The notes below the pieces were generated by a model that worked only from the letters and a program-made list of their open reading frames with translations, was not told the origin of the DNA and did no database searches. Made by a program: the position numbers and the translations under genes. A stretch of 64,000 nucleotides of DNA, taken from assembly GCA_903853895.1 (NCBI GenBank), contig CAINUX010000034.1:1-64000 (forward strand), read 5' to 3'. Of this stretch, positions 53,064-62,014 are shown piece by piece. The stretch comes from an uncultured beta proteobacterium. Lineage in GTDB: Bacteria > Pseudomonadota > Gammaproteobacteria > Burkholderiales > Burkholderiaceae_C. Within the stretch, counting starts at the first letter, position 1. Every line of letters starts with the position of its first letter.

Positions 53064-54017
53064 ATGAGCGCAGTCTGGACAGACAACGAAGTAATAGCCC
53101 CCGAAGCCAAAGAGGCCAAGACCGAACGCGACGCCGAGCAACGCGCTGCGTATGAGTTCCACAAACTCGAAAAGCGCCTGTGCCGCCAGGTCGGCCAAGC
53201 CATCATCGACTTCAACATGATTGAAGAAGGCGACCGCGTGATGGTCTGCATGTCGGGCGGCAAGGACAGCTACGGCATGCTCGACATCCTGCTCAAGATG
53301 CAGCAGCGCGCGCCCATCAGTTTCGAGATTGTGGCCGTGAACCTGGACCAGAAGCAGCCCGGCTTTCCCGACCACATCCTGCCCGAGTACTTGAAAGGGC
53401 TGGGCGTCGAATACCACATCGAGACGCAGGACACCTATTCCATCGTCAAGCGCAACATCCCCGAAGGCAAGACCATGTGCAGCCTGTGCAGCCGCCTGCG
53501 CCGGGGCATTCTGTACAGCGTGGCGCGGCGCCTGAAGTGCAACAAGCTGGCGCTGGGCCACCACCGCGACGACATGTTGCAGACCTTCTTTCTGAACATG
53601 TTCTTCGGCGGCAAGCTCAAGGGCATGCCGCCCAAGCTGACCAGCGACAACGGCGAGTTCATCGTCATCCGGCCACTGGCCTATGTGGCCGAGAAGGACC
53701 TGATCCGCTGGGCCGCGCACCGCGCCTACCCCATCATCCCGTGCTCGCTGTGCGGTAGCCAGACCAACCTGCAGCGCGTGCAGATCGGCAACATGCTGCG
53801 CGACTGGGAAAAGCAGTACCCCGGCCGCGCCGAGACGATGTTCACGGCCCTGCAAAACGTGGTGCCCTCGCACCTGATGGACCACAAGCGCCATGACTTC
53901 AAGGCCATCAAAGCCACAGGCATACCCGATGCGGATGGGGACACTGCGTTTGACGCGGAAGAAATCACACCGCCTGCGTTGACTGGGCTGCCCGGTCTGC
54001 AGGTGGTGATGGCGTAG
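53064..54017 (+). CDS. ttcA: tRNA 2-thiocytidine(32) synthetase
   Basis: TtcA thiolates C32 of certain tRNAs with an Fe-S cluster. The PP-loop is [12 protein letters not shown] near residue 63. Two CxxC motifs, [11 protein letters not shown] and [10 protein letters not shown], supply cluster ligands. The 317-aa length is usual. It has its own spacing behind REP-like repeats and is followed 7 nt later by a phosphatase gene. Confidence 0.96.
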   Translation: MSAVWTDNEVIAPEAKEAKTERDAEQRAAYEFHKLEKRLCRQVGQAIIDFNMIEEGDRVMVCMSGGKDSYGMLDILLKMQQRAPISFEIVAVNLDQKQPGFPDHILPEYLKGLGVEYHIETQDTYSIVKRNIPEGKTMCSLCSRLRRGILYSVARRLKCNKLALGHHRDDMLQTFFLNMFFGGKLKGMPPKLTSDNGEFIVIRPLAYVAEKDLIRWAAHRAYPIIPCSLCGSQTNLQRVQIGNMLRDWEKQYPGRAETMFTALQNVVPSHLMDHKRHDFKAIKATGIPDADGDTAFDAEEITPPALTGLPGLQVVMA

Positions 54018-54024
54018 GCGGGCC

Positions 54025-54675
54025 ATGAGCGCCACCCGCATCATTGCCATTCGCCACGGCGAAACCGCCTGGAACGTGGACACGCGCCTGCAAGGCCATC
54101 TGGACATAGCCCTGAACGCACGCGGCCAGTGGCAGGCCCAGCGCGCAGCACTGGCCCTGGCCGATGAGGACATCGCGGCCATCTACACCAGCGACCTGTC
54201 ACGCGCCCGCGCCACGGCCCAGGCCATTGCCGACCTGAACGTCAGCCCGGCCGCGCGCCAGGTGCATCCGCACACCGGCCTGCGAGAGCGGGGTTTCGGT
54301 ATTTTTGAAGGCCAGACCTATGCCCAGATCAACCTGGACTGGCCCGAAGAATCGCGCCGCTGGCGCCAGCGCGATCCGCACTTCGCGCCCCAAGGCGGCG
54401 AGACCCTGACCGAACTGCGAGAGCGCGTTACCAACACGGTCAACACCCTGGCCGGCCAACATGTGGGCCAGCAAATCGTTCTGGTAGCACATGGCGGAGT
54501 GATGGATGCGCTGTACCGACTCGCCACCCATGTATCAATAGAAGCTCCCCGCTCGTGGGACCTGGGCAACGCGGCCATCAACCGTCTGCTATGGACACCC
54601 GAGGGGCTGACTCTCGTGGGCTGGTCCGACACGCGGCATCTGGACGACGCCACGCTGGACGAAGAAACCGCCTGA
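54025..54675 (+). CDS. Histidine phosphatase family protein
   Basis: This 216-aa phosphoglycerate-mutase-fold protein has the phospho-His motif IRHGETAWN near residue 8, YTSDLSRARATAQAI, and the second His in VAHGGVMDAL. It could be a GpmB-like or CobC-like phosphatase; nothing nearby decides this. It lies 7 nt after ttcA. Confidence 0.9.
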   Translation: MSATRIIAIRHGETAWNVDTRLQGHLDIALNARGQWQAQRAALALADEDIAAIYTSDLSRARATAQAIADLNVSPAARQVHPHTGLRERGFGIFEGQTYAQINLDWPEESRRWRQRDPHFAPQGGETLTELRERVTNTVNTLAGQHVGQQIVLVAHGGVMDALYRLATHVSIEAPRSWDLGNAAINRLLWTPEGLTLVGWSDTRHLDDATLDEETA

Positions 54676-55851
54676 TCAATACACAGCAGACTTTTGCGGC
54701 GCCAGGGCGCTGAACTTCTTGCTCAGCGTGGCAACACCCGGGTCAAGGTTGTTGATGGCGCTGAGTGTGGCGAGCTGTTTGCGGGCCGCCTCCCACTGGC
54801 CATCGCGCCAGTAGGCAAGTCCCAGGTAATAGTGAACTTCCTCAAAGCCCGTCGTCAACGCGGCGGCCCGCTCCAGCGCACGAATGGCGGGCCTGTATTG
54901 GCCGTCCCGCATGGCGGCCATTCCCAGACCCAGCCAGTGGTAAGGGTCATCGTCCTCCCGTTTCGCCAGCAACGTGGCATAGCTTTGTGCTTCTGCGTGA
55001 CGACCCTGTGCAACCAGCAACTGGCGCATGCTGCGCAGCGGTCCATACGACGGGCCATCCAGTGCAATGGCATGCGCCAGGAGTTTTTCGGCGCCAGATA
55101 AAAGCCCGCGGCGCACATACAACTGGGCTAGATTGGCAAAGGCGGGCGCGTAATCCGGTTCGGCGGCAATCGCAGCACGGTAGTAAGCGTAGGCCCGCTC
55201 GTAGTCCTTTTCTACCAAGTATTCGGCGGCACGGTTGTTGTAGAAGCGCGCAAGAATGGCCTGTTCCGTCAGCCAGTGACCCGAACGGCGGGAGCCCACT
55301 TGCGGCTCAAAGTCAATGATGAAGTTCCCCATGCCAAAGGACTGGCCATTGAGCATGATCTCCGAGTTACTCCGCACCGTCACGTTGACGTGCCCGCTGA
55401 TGAAGTCATATCCGCCACGGCGATCAAACGCCAGAGGAACCTGCACCTCCTGCATGTGCGCATTGACGCCCAAAAAGCGCGCCGACGCATAGGCCAGAAT
55501 GGTCAGCGAAAGGCAATCGCCGCGCTGGTTGCGCCAGGTCTCGGACGCGCCGGTGGTGTGGCCACTGGTGTACGACAGGCGAATGCCCGTGGGGCCATAC
55601 AGACGTGCAACCAACAGTTCCAGGCGCCGGTCGGTCGAGCGCCCAGCCCCGACATCCGTCAGCAGGATTTGCGCCAGCGCAGGATCAAGGGCAAACAGCG
55701 TGTCGCGGGTTTCGGTCACCAGCGTGCTTTGGTAGTTGAAGGCCTGGTCCTGCCACAGCGTGTCGGGTGGCGCGCCGGCCATTCGGGGCGCCGCGCAGCC
55801 GCCCAATCCGAGAACCACAATGAGAACGCTCCACAGGTATCGGCTACACAT
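54676..55851 (-). CDS. TPR lipoprotein with transglutaminase-like domain
   Basis: ATG 55851 after GAGGTGG gives 391 aa, with lipobox VLGLGGC near residue 20. Residues about 90-190 resemble a transglutaminase core: the catalytic Cys is in NQRGDCLSLTILAYASA, His in ISGHVNV, and acids follow in FIIDFEP. Residues about 210-370 are TPR repeats (AYYRAAIAAEPDYAPAFANLAQLY). It is probably an envelope protein acting on proteins or peptides. It converges with the phosphatase gene. Confidence 0.82.
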   Translation of the reverse strand: MCSRYLWSVLIVVLGLGGCAAPRMAGAPPDTLWQDQAFNYQSTLVTETRDTLFALDPALAQILLTDVGAGRSTDRRLELLVARLYGPTGIRLSYTSGHTTGASETWRNQRGDCLSLTILAYASARFLGVNAHMQEVQVPLAFDRRGGYDFISGHVNVTVRSNSEIMLNGQSFGMGNFIIDFEPQVGSRRSGHWLTEQAILARFYNNRAAEYLVEKDYERAYAYYRAAIAAEPDYAPAFANLAQLYVRRGLLSGAEKLLAHAIALDGPSYGPLRSMRQLLVAQGRHAEAQSYATLLAKREDDDPYHWLGLGMAAMRDGQYRPAIRALERAAALTTGFEEVHYYLGLAYWRDGQWEAARKQLATLSAINNLDPGVATLSKKFSALAPQKSAVY

Positions 55852-55967
55852 GGCACCACCTCGCAAGAATTTGTTGAATCGCCAGTAAAAGTATGAACCT
55901 GCGCCGCGCAAACGTCCATAGGGTTGCCCCGCATTTCACAAAGCACCTGCTCGGCGAAAATGCCCGC

Positions 55968-57695
55968 ATGAGCAAAGTTATCGTTTTCGCCGCGCCGGTG
56001 TTCTTCCTGTTGATCGCACTCGAATTCGCGTGGAGTCGCCGGTCCGCCAGCCGCACCGCCGGGCAAACGCCCTACCGGCTGAGTGACAGCATCAACAGCA
56101 TCAGTTTGGGCATGCTCAGCCAACTGTTGGGGGTCCTGGGCAAAGTGCTCATCGTGGGCATTTATGCGGCGGTATTTGATGCGCTGGCGTTGTATCCGCG
56201 GCCGGATTTCTGGGGTACGTGGTACGGCGTGCTGCTGGCGCTGATTTTTTATGACCTGTGCTATTACTGGTACCACCGCGCCGGCCATGTGGTGGCGCTG
56301 TTTTGGGCGGCGCACGTGGTGCACCACCAGAGCCAGCACTACAACCTGTCCACCGCGTTGCGCCAGACCTCCAGCGGCATGCTGTTCGGGTGGATGTTCT
56401 ACCTGCCCATGGCCGTGACCGGCGTGCCGCCCACGGTGTTTGGCATCGTGCTGCTGATCGACCTGCTCTACCAGTTCTGGGTACACACCGAGCAGGTCGG
56501 CAAGCTGGGCTGGTTTGACCGCGTGTTTTGCTCGCCCAGCAACCACCGCGTACACCACGCCGTCAACGACGCCTACATCGACAAGAACTATGGCGGCATC
56601 CTGATCCTGTGGGACCGCCTGTTTGGCAGCTTCCAGGAAGAGAAAGACGACGTGCCCTGCGTCTATGGCACGCGCGGCCCGCTCAACAGCTGGGACCCGC
56701 TGTGGGCCAACCTGGAGGTGTATGCGACGCTGGCGCAAGAGTCCTGGCGTGCGCCTGACTGGGGTGACAAACTGCGCATCTGGTTCAAACCACCGGGCTG
56801 GCAAAGCGCGGCCATGGCTCGGGCCCACCCCAAGCCTGCCTTCACGCTGGCCTCGGTGACCCCGTTCAACCCACCATTGCAACCCGCGCAGCAGTGGTTT
56901 GCCAAGCTGCAATTCGTGCTGACCATGGGCGCGGTGCTGGTCTTTTTGTGGCATGCGGATGGCATGGGTTTTGCCGATGCCGCCATCTGGAGCGCAGCAA
57001 TCGTCGCCGGTCTGTGGGCTACCGGGCGCTACCTCCAAGGCGCACTGGGCATGCTGGAGGTGCTGACGATAGAATGCGCCGCCCTGGCCACCGTCAGCGC
57101 GCTGGGCATGCTGGATGGTTACATGGTGTTCAAACCCTTGACCATGGTTTTTGCTATTATTTTTGTAGCTACAAGAGCATATTCTACGAGGGCTACAGGT
57201 CGATTTAATGCATTGCTCTTGGCTGCGCTGGTGTTTTCGCTGGCGGGTGATGTGTTCCTGATGCTGCCCGGCAACTACTTCATCCCCGGCCTGGCGTCCT
57301 TCCTGGTGGCGCATATTTTCTACATCGCGCTGTTTCGCCAGGGCCAGGGCTGGTTCCCCAGCAAGCGGGCCTTGGCGGCGGTGCTGGTGGTGGGCGCCAC
57401 CATGTATGCCATCGTCTGGGGCGGGCTGGGTGACCCGGTGCTGAAGATCGCCGTGGCGGCCTATGTGTCCGTGATTTCGCTGATGGCGGCGCAGGCCATT
57501 GGGCGCGCAACTGTCCAAGGTGACGCCGCTGCGCGCTGGGTGGCATTGGGCGCCTGCATTTTCATGGTCAGCGACTCGCTGATTGCCATCAACAAGTTTG
57601 TGACGCCGGTGGCGCTGTCGTCGCTGTGGATTCTGGCGACCTACTATTGCGCACAGATGCTGATCGTGCACAACACGCGCAGCCCAGAGGGCTGA
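55968..57695 (+). CDS. Sterol desaturase-family oxidase fused to a YhhN/lysoplasmalogenase-like domain
   Basis: Residues about 1-300 are a fatty-acid-hydroxylase membrane di-iron enzyme with all three His boxes: YHRAGH, HVVHHQS and NHRVHH. Residues about 370-575 are a multi-helix YhhN/TMEM86-like domain (LAGDVFLMLPGNYFIPGLASFLVAHIFYIALF). The first family includes alkylglycerol monooxygenase and the second lysoplasmalogenase, both ether-lipid-degrading enzymes. ATG 55968 is chosen over an earlier ATG that overlaps the divergent lipoprotein gene. A dispersed repeat is inserted in frame near residues 395-415. Confidence 0.88.
   Translation: MSKVIVFAAPVFFLLIALEFAWSRRSASRTAGQTPYRLSDSINSISLGMLSQLLGVLGKVLIVGIYAAVFDALALYPRPDFWGTWYGVLLALIFYDLCYYWYHRAGHVVALFWAAHVVHHQSQHYNLSTALRQTSSGMLFGWMFYLPMAVTGVPPTVFGIVLLIDLLYQFWVHTEQVGKLGWFDRVFCSPSNHRVHHAVNDAYIDKNYGGILILWDRLFGSFQEEKDDVPCVYGTRGPLNSWDPLWANLEVYATLAQESWRAPDWGDKLRIWFKPPGWQSAAMARAHPKPAFTLASVTPFNPPLQPAQQWFAKLQFVLTMGAVLVFLWHADGMGFADAAIWSAAIVAGLWATGRYLQGALGMLEVLTIECAALATVSALGMLDGYMVFKPLTMVFAIIFVATRAYSTRATGRFNALLLAALVFSLAGDVFLMLPGNYFIPGLASFLVAHIFYIALFRQGQGWFPSKRALAAVLVVGATMYAIVWGGLGDPVLKIAVAAYVSVISLMAAQAIGRATVQGDAAARWVALGACIFMVSDSLIAINKFVTPVALSSLWILATYYCAQMLIVHNTRSPEG
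57164..57197 (+). repeat. In-frame dispersed repeat in the YhhN-like domain
   Basis: TGTAGC and GCTACA flank a 22-nt loop ending TACGAGG, closely matching the copy at 27706-27741 (shared TAGCTA, ATTC.ACGAGGGCTA, GG.C). The tract is AT-rich against a GC-rich gene and encodes AIIFVATRAYSTRATG. Confidence 0.6.
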
Positions 57696-57849
57696 GTGCA
57701 GCCAGGTGTTATTTTTCACCCCAGCGCCAAGTGGTTGGAGCACCTTTGGCAACACAGACGGCAAGCAAGGCCGCGCCAGCGCGACTGCCAACGTTGCCCA
57801 GCCCCAACATTAGGTCTTTGCCGGGAACGCCCACCCTTGCAAACCACAC

Positions 57850-58796
57850 TTATTGCCAGGTAGTACGCAGCTTGACGCCAAACTGCTGAAAGGTGTTGTC
57901 GTAGAGAGCGATGGATGAGACGCTGCGGACTTCGCTGTATTCCACCCGAACTGTGGTCCGATTGGACAGTTCGTGCTCCGCGGCGAGTTCGATCCCGACG
58001 GCACGGTCCATTCGCAGTGGCTCTGCGACAAATGCAGTTCCGTCGAATCGCACCTGCTGCAGCGACGCACCCGTGGACCACATGATGTTTTGCCACCGCC
58101 ATTGAATACTCGTCGACACCATGGCACTGGTGTGCGACAGCTCTACAAAGTCCCTTTCATTGCGCTCGCGGGCCAGGAAAGCAGAGATGTCCAGTCCTTC
58201 GAAGCCGGAGAGTGGCCGTGCCACATGGCGCTGAACGGTCAGGGATGCAGTCGAGGAATCCAGCTCCGAAAACTCTTCGCCGTGCCGATTGCTTCCCACG
58301 TCGGCAATAGCCATCCAGAGGTTTCCATCTTGCAGGGGCAGCGTCCACGTCATCTGCGCTCCGCGGACTTCGCGAAAAGCACGCCCCGCGACGTCGATGC
58401 GCTGCAAGGTAGCTCCCCATCCCACGCTCCCAGTCCCCACCGCCATATGCACGCTGGGCTGAATCGACAAGATGCCAAAGTCGAAATCTGGCGCAGCGGG
58501 TGACTTCTTCTGACTGAAATCGGCAGCCAGGGACGCGCCCCAGCTACTACCCAACTGCCAGTTCGCAAAGGTCTGCAAGCCGACACGTAAACTGGAGCCA
58601 CCGAGGCGCTGCAGTCCATCCAGGCTCATGAGCTCACCCTGCGTTGAGAGCCGTATCAGTGGGGATGTTTGCGATTCATACCCAACGCCCGTTTCGGTAC
58701 TGATTTGGGGGGACCTTCGGTCTGTGCTGACGCGCACAAACCAGTCAACGCCGCCCACGCGACGCAGCAGGTCTTGATGCCGCCAACTAGACGCAT
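57850..58796 (-). pseudogene. Outer-membrane beta-barrel-like protein, out of frame at a C6 tract
   Basis: ATG 58796 opens MRLVGGIKTCCVAWAALTG with a clear signal peptide (cleavage near ASA-QT), but this frame stops after about 46 codons. Just past the signal, a run of six C (58707-58712) precedes a second frame that continues QISTETGVGYESQTSPLIRL to the end at 57850 with beta-strand-rich sequence. One extra C would join them into a barrel protein of roughly 315 aa. It is 12 nt after the small peptide gene, so both probably share the sigma54-type promoter. It may be a pseudogene, a phase-variable gene or a sequencing indel. Confidence 0.65.
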
Positions 58797-58808
58797 ACGT
58801 ACCTGGAA

Positions 58809-59015
58809 TCAGGCACCGCCCTTGCGGCACACCCGCGTATACACGTTGCTGCCGGTCGCAGGATTTGAGGACACCAGCACCCAATAGCATTTGACGCCGC
58901 CGCCCTGGCTGACGGTGTTGCCAGCGAGTGCCGCTTGGGGTGCAATGAAGAGGGTGCTGGCTACAACAGCAATGGATGCACAGGCAAGCGAGCGGTCAAA
59001 GAGGGATTTCATCAT
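58809..59015 (-). CDS. Small secreted two-cysteine peptide, paralogue 1
   Basis: This 68-aa precursor has a signal peptide (FDRSLACASIAVVASTLF, cleavage near ALA-GN) and a mature part of about 37 residues containing GGGVKCY and YTRVCRKGG. The two Cys are 20 residues apart and could close a beta-hairpin. The gene at 62805 encodes a relative with the same pattern, G-[VI]-K-C-Y ... Y-x-R-[VI]-C-x-K-G. The start is one of two adjacent ATGs. Its upstream region has a -24/-12 promoter, IHF site and candidate activator repeats. I know of no described family; function is unknown. Confidence 0.72.
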   Translation of the reverse strand: MMKSLFDRSLACASIAVVASTLFIAPQAALAGNTVSQGGGVKCYWVLVSSNPATGSNVYTRVCRKGGA

Positions 59016-59084
59016 GGCTTTTATCCAATGGATCGGTTGGTTGCAAAGACGTCGCCGGCCAGGCCGACACGACACTACAACTAC

Positions 59085-59100
59085 CGCATGGAACATGCCA
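59085..59100 (-). promoter_or_regulatory. Sigma54-type -24/-12 promoter of peptide gene 1
   Basis: TGGCATGTTCCATGCG carries GG and GC with the required 10-bp spacing and matches TGGCAC-N5-TTGC at most positions. The predicted start is near 59074, leaving a leader of about 59 nt. Confidence 0.7.
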
Positions 59101-59117
59101 AATACACGAGCTAATGA

Positions 59118-59130
59118 AATCAAGGACTTA
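59118..59130 (-). promoter_or_regulatory. IHF consensus site upstream of peptide gene 1
   Basis: AATCAAGGACTTA (plus strand) fits WATCAA-N4-TTR exactly and is centred near -50. In gene orientation it reads TAAGTCCTTGATT, 11 of 13 identical to the site before peptide gene 2. Confidence 0.65.
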
Positions 59131-59160
59131 GCGCTCCCCGATACCTTCACCCCGTGAATC

Positions 59161-59208
59161 TGGGTCAAGTGCCCCAGTTGCGTTGGGTCAATTCCCCACC
59201 CATTGCGA
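59161..59208. promoter_or_regulatory. Candidate activator-binding repeats (UAS) of peptide gene 1
   Basis: Two direct repeats begin TGGGTCAA at 59161 and 59184 (23 bp apart), each followed by CCCCA and TTGCG. They lie about 87-134 bp upstream of the predicted start, where NtrC-type enhancers sit. Inside is TGCCCC-N9-GGGTCA (59170-59190), similar to the palindrome before peptide gene 2. Confidence 0.5.
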
Positions 59209-59215
59209 CCCAGGC

Positions 59216-60592
59216 TTACCTTTGCATGCCGTGCCGTTCCATGCGGTAGCGCAAGGTGTCACGGCTGATACCCAGAAGGGTCGCGGCCTTGCTGACGTTG
59301 CGACTACTGGCATCGAGCGCACGCTGGATTTGCCCGCGCTCGCTGGCATCGAGAGACATCGCTCCAGGGGTATCCGCACTGCGCGGGCTTGGTATGCTGC
59401 GGCGATGGGATGGGCCGAGGTTAAGACTGGCGTCCGAAAGGCTGCCCGTTCGCTGCAGCAAGACGGCGCGCTCCAGAACATTGCGCAGCTCTCTGACGTT
59501 GCCTGGCCAATCGTGCCCGACCAGGGCCGCAATGGCACTGTCATCCAATGAGAGTTGCGTGCGTCCATAGCGCTTTGCCAGTTGTCTCAGGAAGTGGTGG
59601 GCTAATGTAGGGACATCTTCGCTTCGTTCGCGCAATGGCGGAATCTGGACTTGAAAGACCTTCAAACGGTACATCAGATCCGCGCGAAATCGGCCCTCCC
59701 GCACATGCTCGTCCAGATCGCGATTGGTTGCGGCCACAATGCGTACGTTCACCTGTCGGTCCGACAAGGCACCCAGGCGTCGCACCCTGTAGTTTTCGAG
59801 CACGCGCAGCAGCTTGGCTTGCAGGCCCAGATCGAGTTCGCCTATCTCGTCCAGAAATAGTGTCCCGCCATCGGCAGCCTCAATCAGGCCTATCTTGCGG
59901 GCGTGGGCATCGGTAAAAGCGCCCTTTTCGAAACCAAACAACTCTCCTTCAATGAGATGCGCCGGTAGTGCAGCACAGTTGACTTCGATAAAGGGCGCTT
60001 TGGCGCGGGAGCCGCTTTGGTGGCAGGCGCGCGCTACCAACTCCTTGCCGGTACCCGTTTCTCCCAGAATCAGTACGGGAGCCGCCGGTGACTGGTCGGT
60101 TGGCTCGATGGAGGCAATGGTGCGAACCAGGTTGCGCAAGTTCTCCATGGCAGCCGAACTTCCAACCAATGCATCAAGGCTGGCTTGCTGCGCGTCGCGC
60201 TGACGGTAATAGTCCAGCGCCCTGCGCTCACCGCGCTCGGACAGTGCACGCTCCACCACGTCTTTCAGACTTTGCAGGGTCACGGGCTTGGTCAGCAAGT
60301 CCATGGAGCCGGCCTTCATGGCTTCAACCGCCAGATTGACGCTCGCGTGGCCCGTGACCATGATGATGCGAGGCGGGTCGTCATTCGCCCGCAGAGCACG
60401 GATGACCTCCAGACCATCCATGCCTGGCAACTGGAAGTCCACAATCACGACATCGGGTTGAACGCGGGCGGCGGCCTGCAGACCGAGCAATCCATCGTGT
60501 GCCACCTCCACCAGATGCCCTGATTTTTCGAAAAACTTTGCAATATTCTTCGCCAGCACCAACTCATCCTCAATGACCAACAGTGTTGCCAC
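59216..60592 (-). CDS. Sigma54-dependent response regulator (NtrC family)
   Basis: Receiver domain (residues 1-120): acidic pocket EDE, phospho-Asp in VIVDFQLPGMDG, VTGHAS and TKPVT. The AAA+ domain (about 145-375) has Walker A GETGTGKE and Walker B GTLFLDEIGEL; the sigma54-contact loop reads GAFTDA rather than GAFTGA, a known variant. A Fis-type helix-turn-helix closes the protein (KAATLLGISRDTLRYRM). It is 7 nt after the kinase gene. The two -24/-12 promoters at the peptide genes on either side are its likely targets. Confidence 0.95.
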   Translation of the reverse strand: MATLLVIEDELVLAKNIAKFFEKSGHLVEVAHDGLLGLQAAARVQPDVVIVDFQLPGMDGLEVIRALRANDDPPRIIMVTGHASVNLAVEAMKAGSMDLLTKPVTLQSLKDVVERALSERGERRALDYYRQRDAQQASLDALVGSSAAMENLRNLVRTIASIEPTDQSPAAPVLILGETGTGKELVARACHQSGSRAKAPFIEVNCAALPAHLIEGELFGFEKGAFTDAHARKIGLIEAADGGTLFLDEIGELDLGLQAKLLRVLENYRVRRLGALSDRQVNVRIVAATNRDLDEHVREGRFRADLMYRLKVFQVQIPPLRERSEDVPTLAHHFLRQLAKRYGRTQLSLDDSAIAALVGHDWPGNVRELRNVLERAVLLQRTGSLSDASLNLGPSHRRSIPSPRSADTPGAMSLDASERGQIQRALDASSRNVSKAATLLGISRDTLRYRMERHGMQR

Positions 60593-60599
60593 GCAGGGG

Positions 60600-61979
60600 T
60601 TACTCCTTCATATGTATTGCAATGGCAGCCAGCGGCAAGGTGAGTTGCACGCAGGTTCCCTTGACAGGCGCACGGCTCAGGCTCACTTCTCCCGACCATT
60701 GTTCGACCATGCGCTTCACCAGTGCAAGGCCAATGCCCAAGCCACCGCTCTTGGTGCTGAAAAAGGGACGAAATAGCGCCTGGCGGACGTCTTCCCGGAT
60801 GCCGGGTCCGCTATCCACAATTTTCAGCAGGAGCCTATCGTCCGTGCGCGACCAGGTCACCGCAATGTCGCCGCCATCGGGCATGGCATCCGTGGCGTTG
60901 GCCACTATGCTGATCAATATCTGGCGAAGCATTGCCGTATGGGCCTGAATCGCTGGCGCTTCCTCTGTAGGCACCGTCCACCGGATACCCCTGCGATTCA
61001 TTTCGGGTGCCATCTCGTTCAGACACTCCATGATCACTTTGGAGGGCCATACCACTTCGGACTGAAGCTGGGGAGCTTGCGATACGCGTACCAGCTCCGT
61101 AATCCACCGGTCGGCACGGTCTACAGACGCGGTGATATCGACACAGTGTTCCGAAATGTCGGCAGTAGCAACATCGCTGGCCTGCAGCATTTCGGCGGAA
61201 ACACGAATCGATGCCAACGGATTGCGCAAATTGTGGGCCACTGCACGCGCCAATTCGACCGCAGTGGACAGGGTTTGGCTCTCGGTCAGCTTTGCGTGCT
61301 GATCCCGCATGATGCGATCCGCACGGGCCACCGTCCAGTACAGCGCAACAAACAGTCCCACCGCGCTGGCAGCACAGGCCAGCCACAGCTGTATCAGCGC
61401 GTCCTGAATGGCCGCATTGAGCTGGACTGGCACTTTGTACAACTCCATGACACCGAGCACTGTTCGGGTTTTGGGTTCGAATATAGGAATGTAGCTCTCA
61501 ACGAAAAAACTGGTGTACTGCGCCAGTCCGACGTGCTCACCTTTGTCAAGATCGCCCGCGCGCAACTGCCCGCTGTGGACAACCAGTTTTCCGCCCAAGG
61601 CTTCGTCCAACTCGTCGTTGGCCGGGTAATGGCGCCCTACCAGCGCACGATCGGTCGACCAAATGACGGTTCCATCGGTCTGGTAGGCGTTCGCGCGAAC
61701 GGGCTCCGTCATGGACGCAATATGGGCCATCGACCCCAAAAACCGTGCGCGAAGCTCTGGATCATTGGGGTTTGAGAGGTATCGCGCGGACTGGTCAGTC
61801 AGCAATAGATTCTGAATGAAGTCCATGCTGACCTCTCCCTCGCGCTGCAGCATGCGTTGTGTCAGCATATGTGACATCAACCATCCCAAGCCCAGCGCAA
61901 TGATCGTGATCACGCCGAGGCTGATCACCGCAAAACGGCGGCGCAGATTCAGTGGGGAAGCCGGAGCCGATATTGGCAT
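60600..61979 (-). CDS. Membrane sensor histidine kinase
   Basis: Two membrane helices (about 16-36 and 196-218) bracket a periplasmic sensor of about 160 residues containing RYLSNPNDPELRARFL and WSTDRALVGRHYP. The H-box is VAHNLRNPLASIR near residue 250, followed by an ATPase domain with N-box SIVANATDAM, DSGPGIR and FSTKSGGLGIGLAL, typical of NtrB-like kinases that pair with sigma54 activators. It forms an operon with the regulator. The sensed signal is unknown. Confidence 0.93.
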   Translation of the reverse strand: MPISAPASPLNLRRRFAVISLGVITIIALGLGWLMSHMLTQRMLQREGEVSMDFIQNLLLTDQSARYLSNPNDPELRARFLGSMAHIASMTEPVRANAYQTDGTVIWSTDRALVGRHYPANDELDEALGGKLVVHSGQLRAGDLDKGEHVGLAQYTSFFVESYIPIFEPKTRTVLGVMELYKVPVQLNAAIQDALIQLWLACAASAVGLFVALYWTVARADRIMRDQHAKLTESQTLSTAVELARAVAHNLRNPLASIRVSAEMLQASDVATADISEHCVDITASVDRADRWITELVRVSQAPQLQSEVVWPSKVIMECLNEMAPEMNRRGIRWTVPTEEAPAIQAHTAMLRQILISIVANATDAMPDGGDIAVTWSRTDDRLLLKIVDSGPGIREDVRQALFRPFFSTKSGGLGIGLALVKRMVEQWSGEVSLSRAPVKGTCVQLTLPLAAIAIHMKE

Positions 61980-62014
61980 GAGTGGGTACTAAATACGCGT
62001 TACAAAATGGATCG

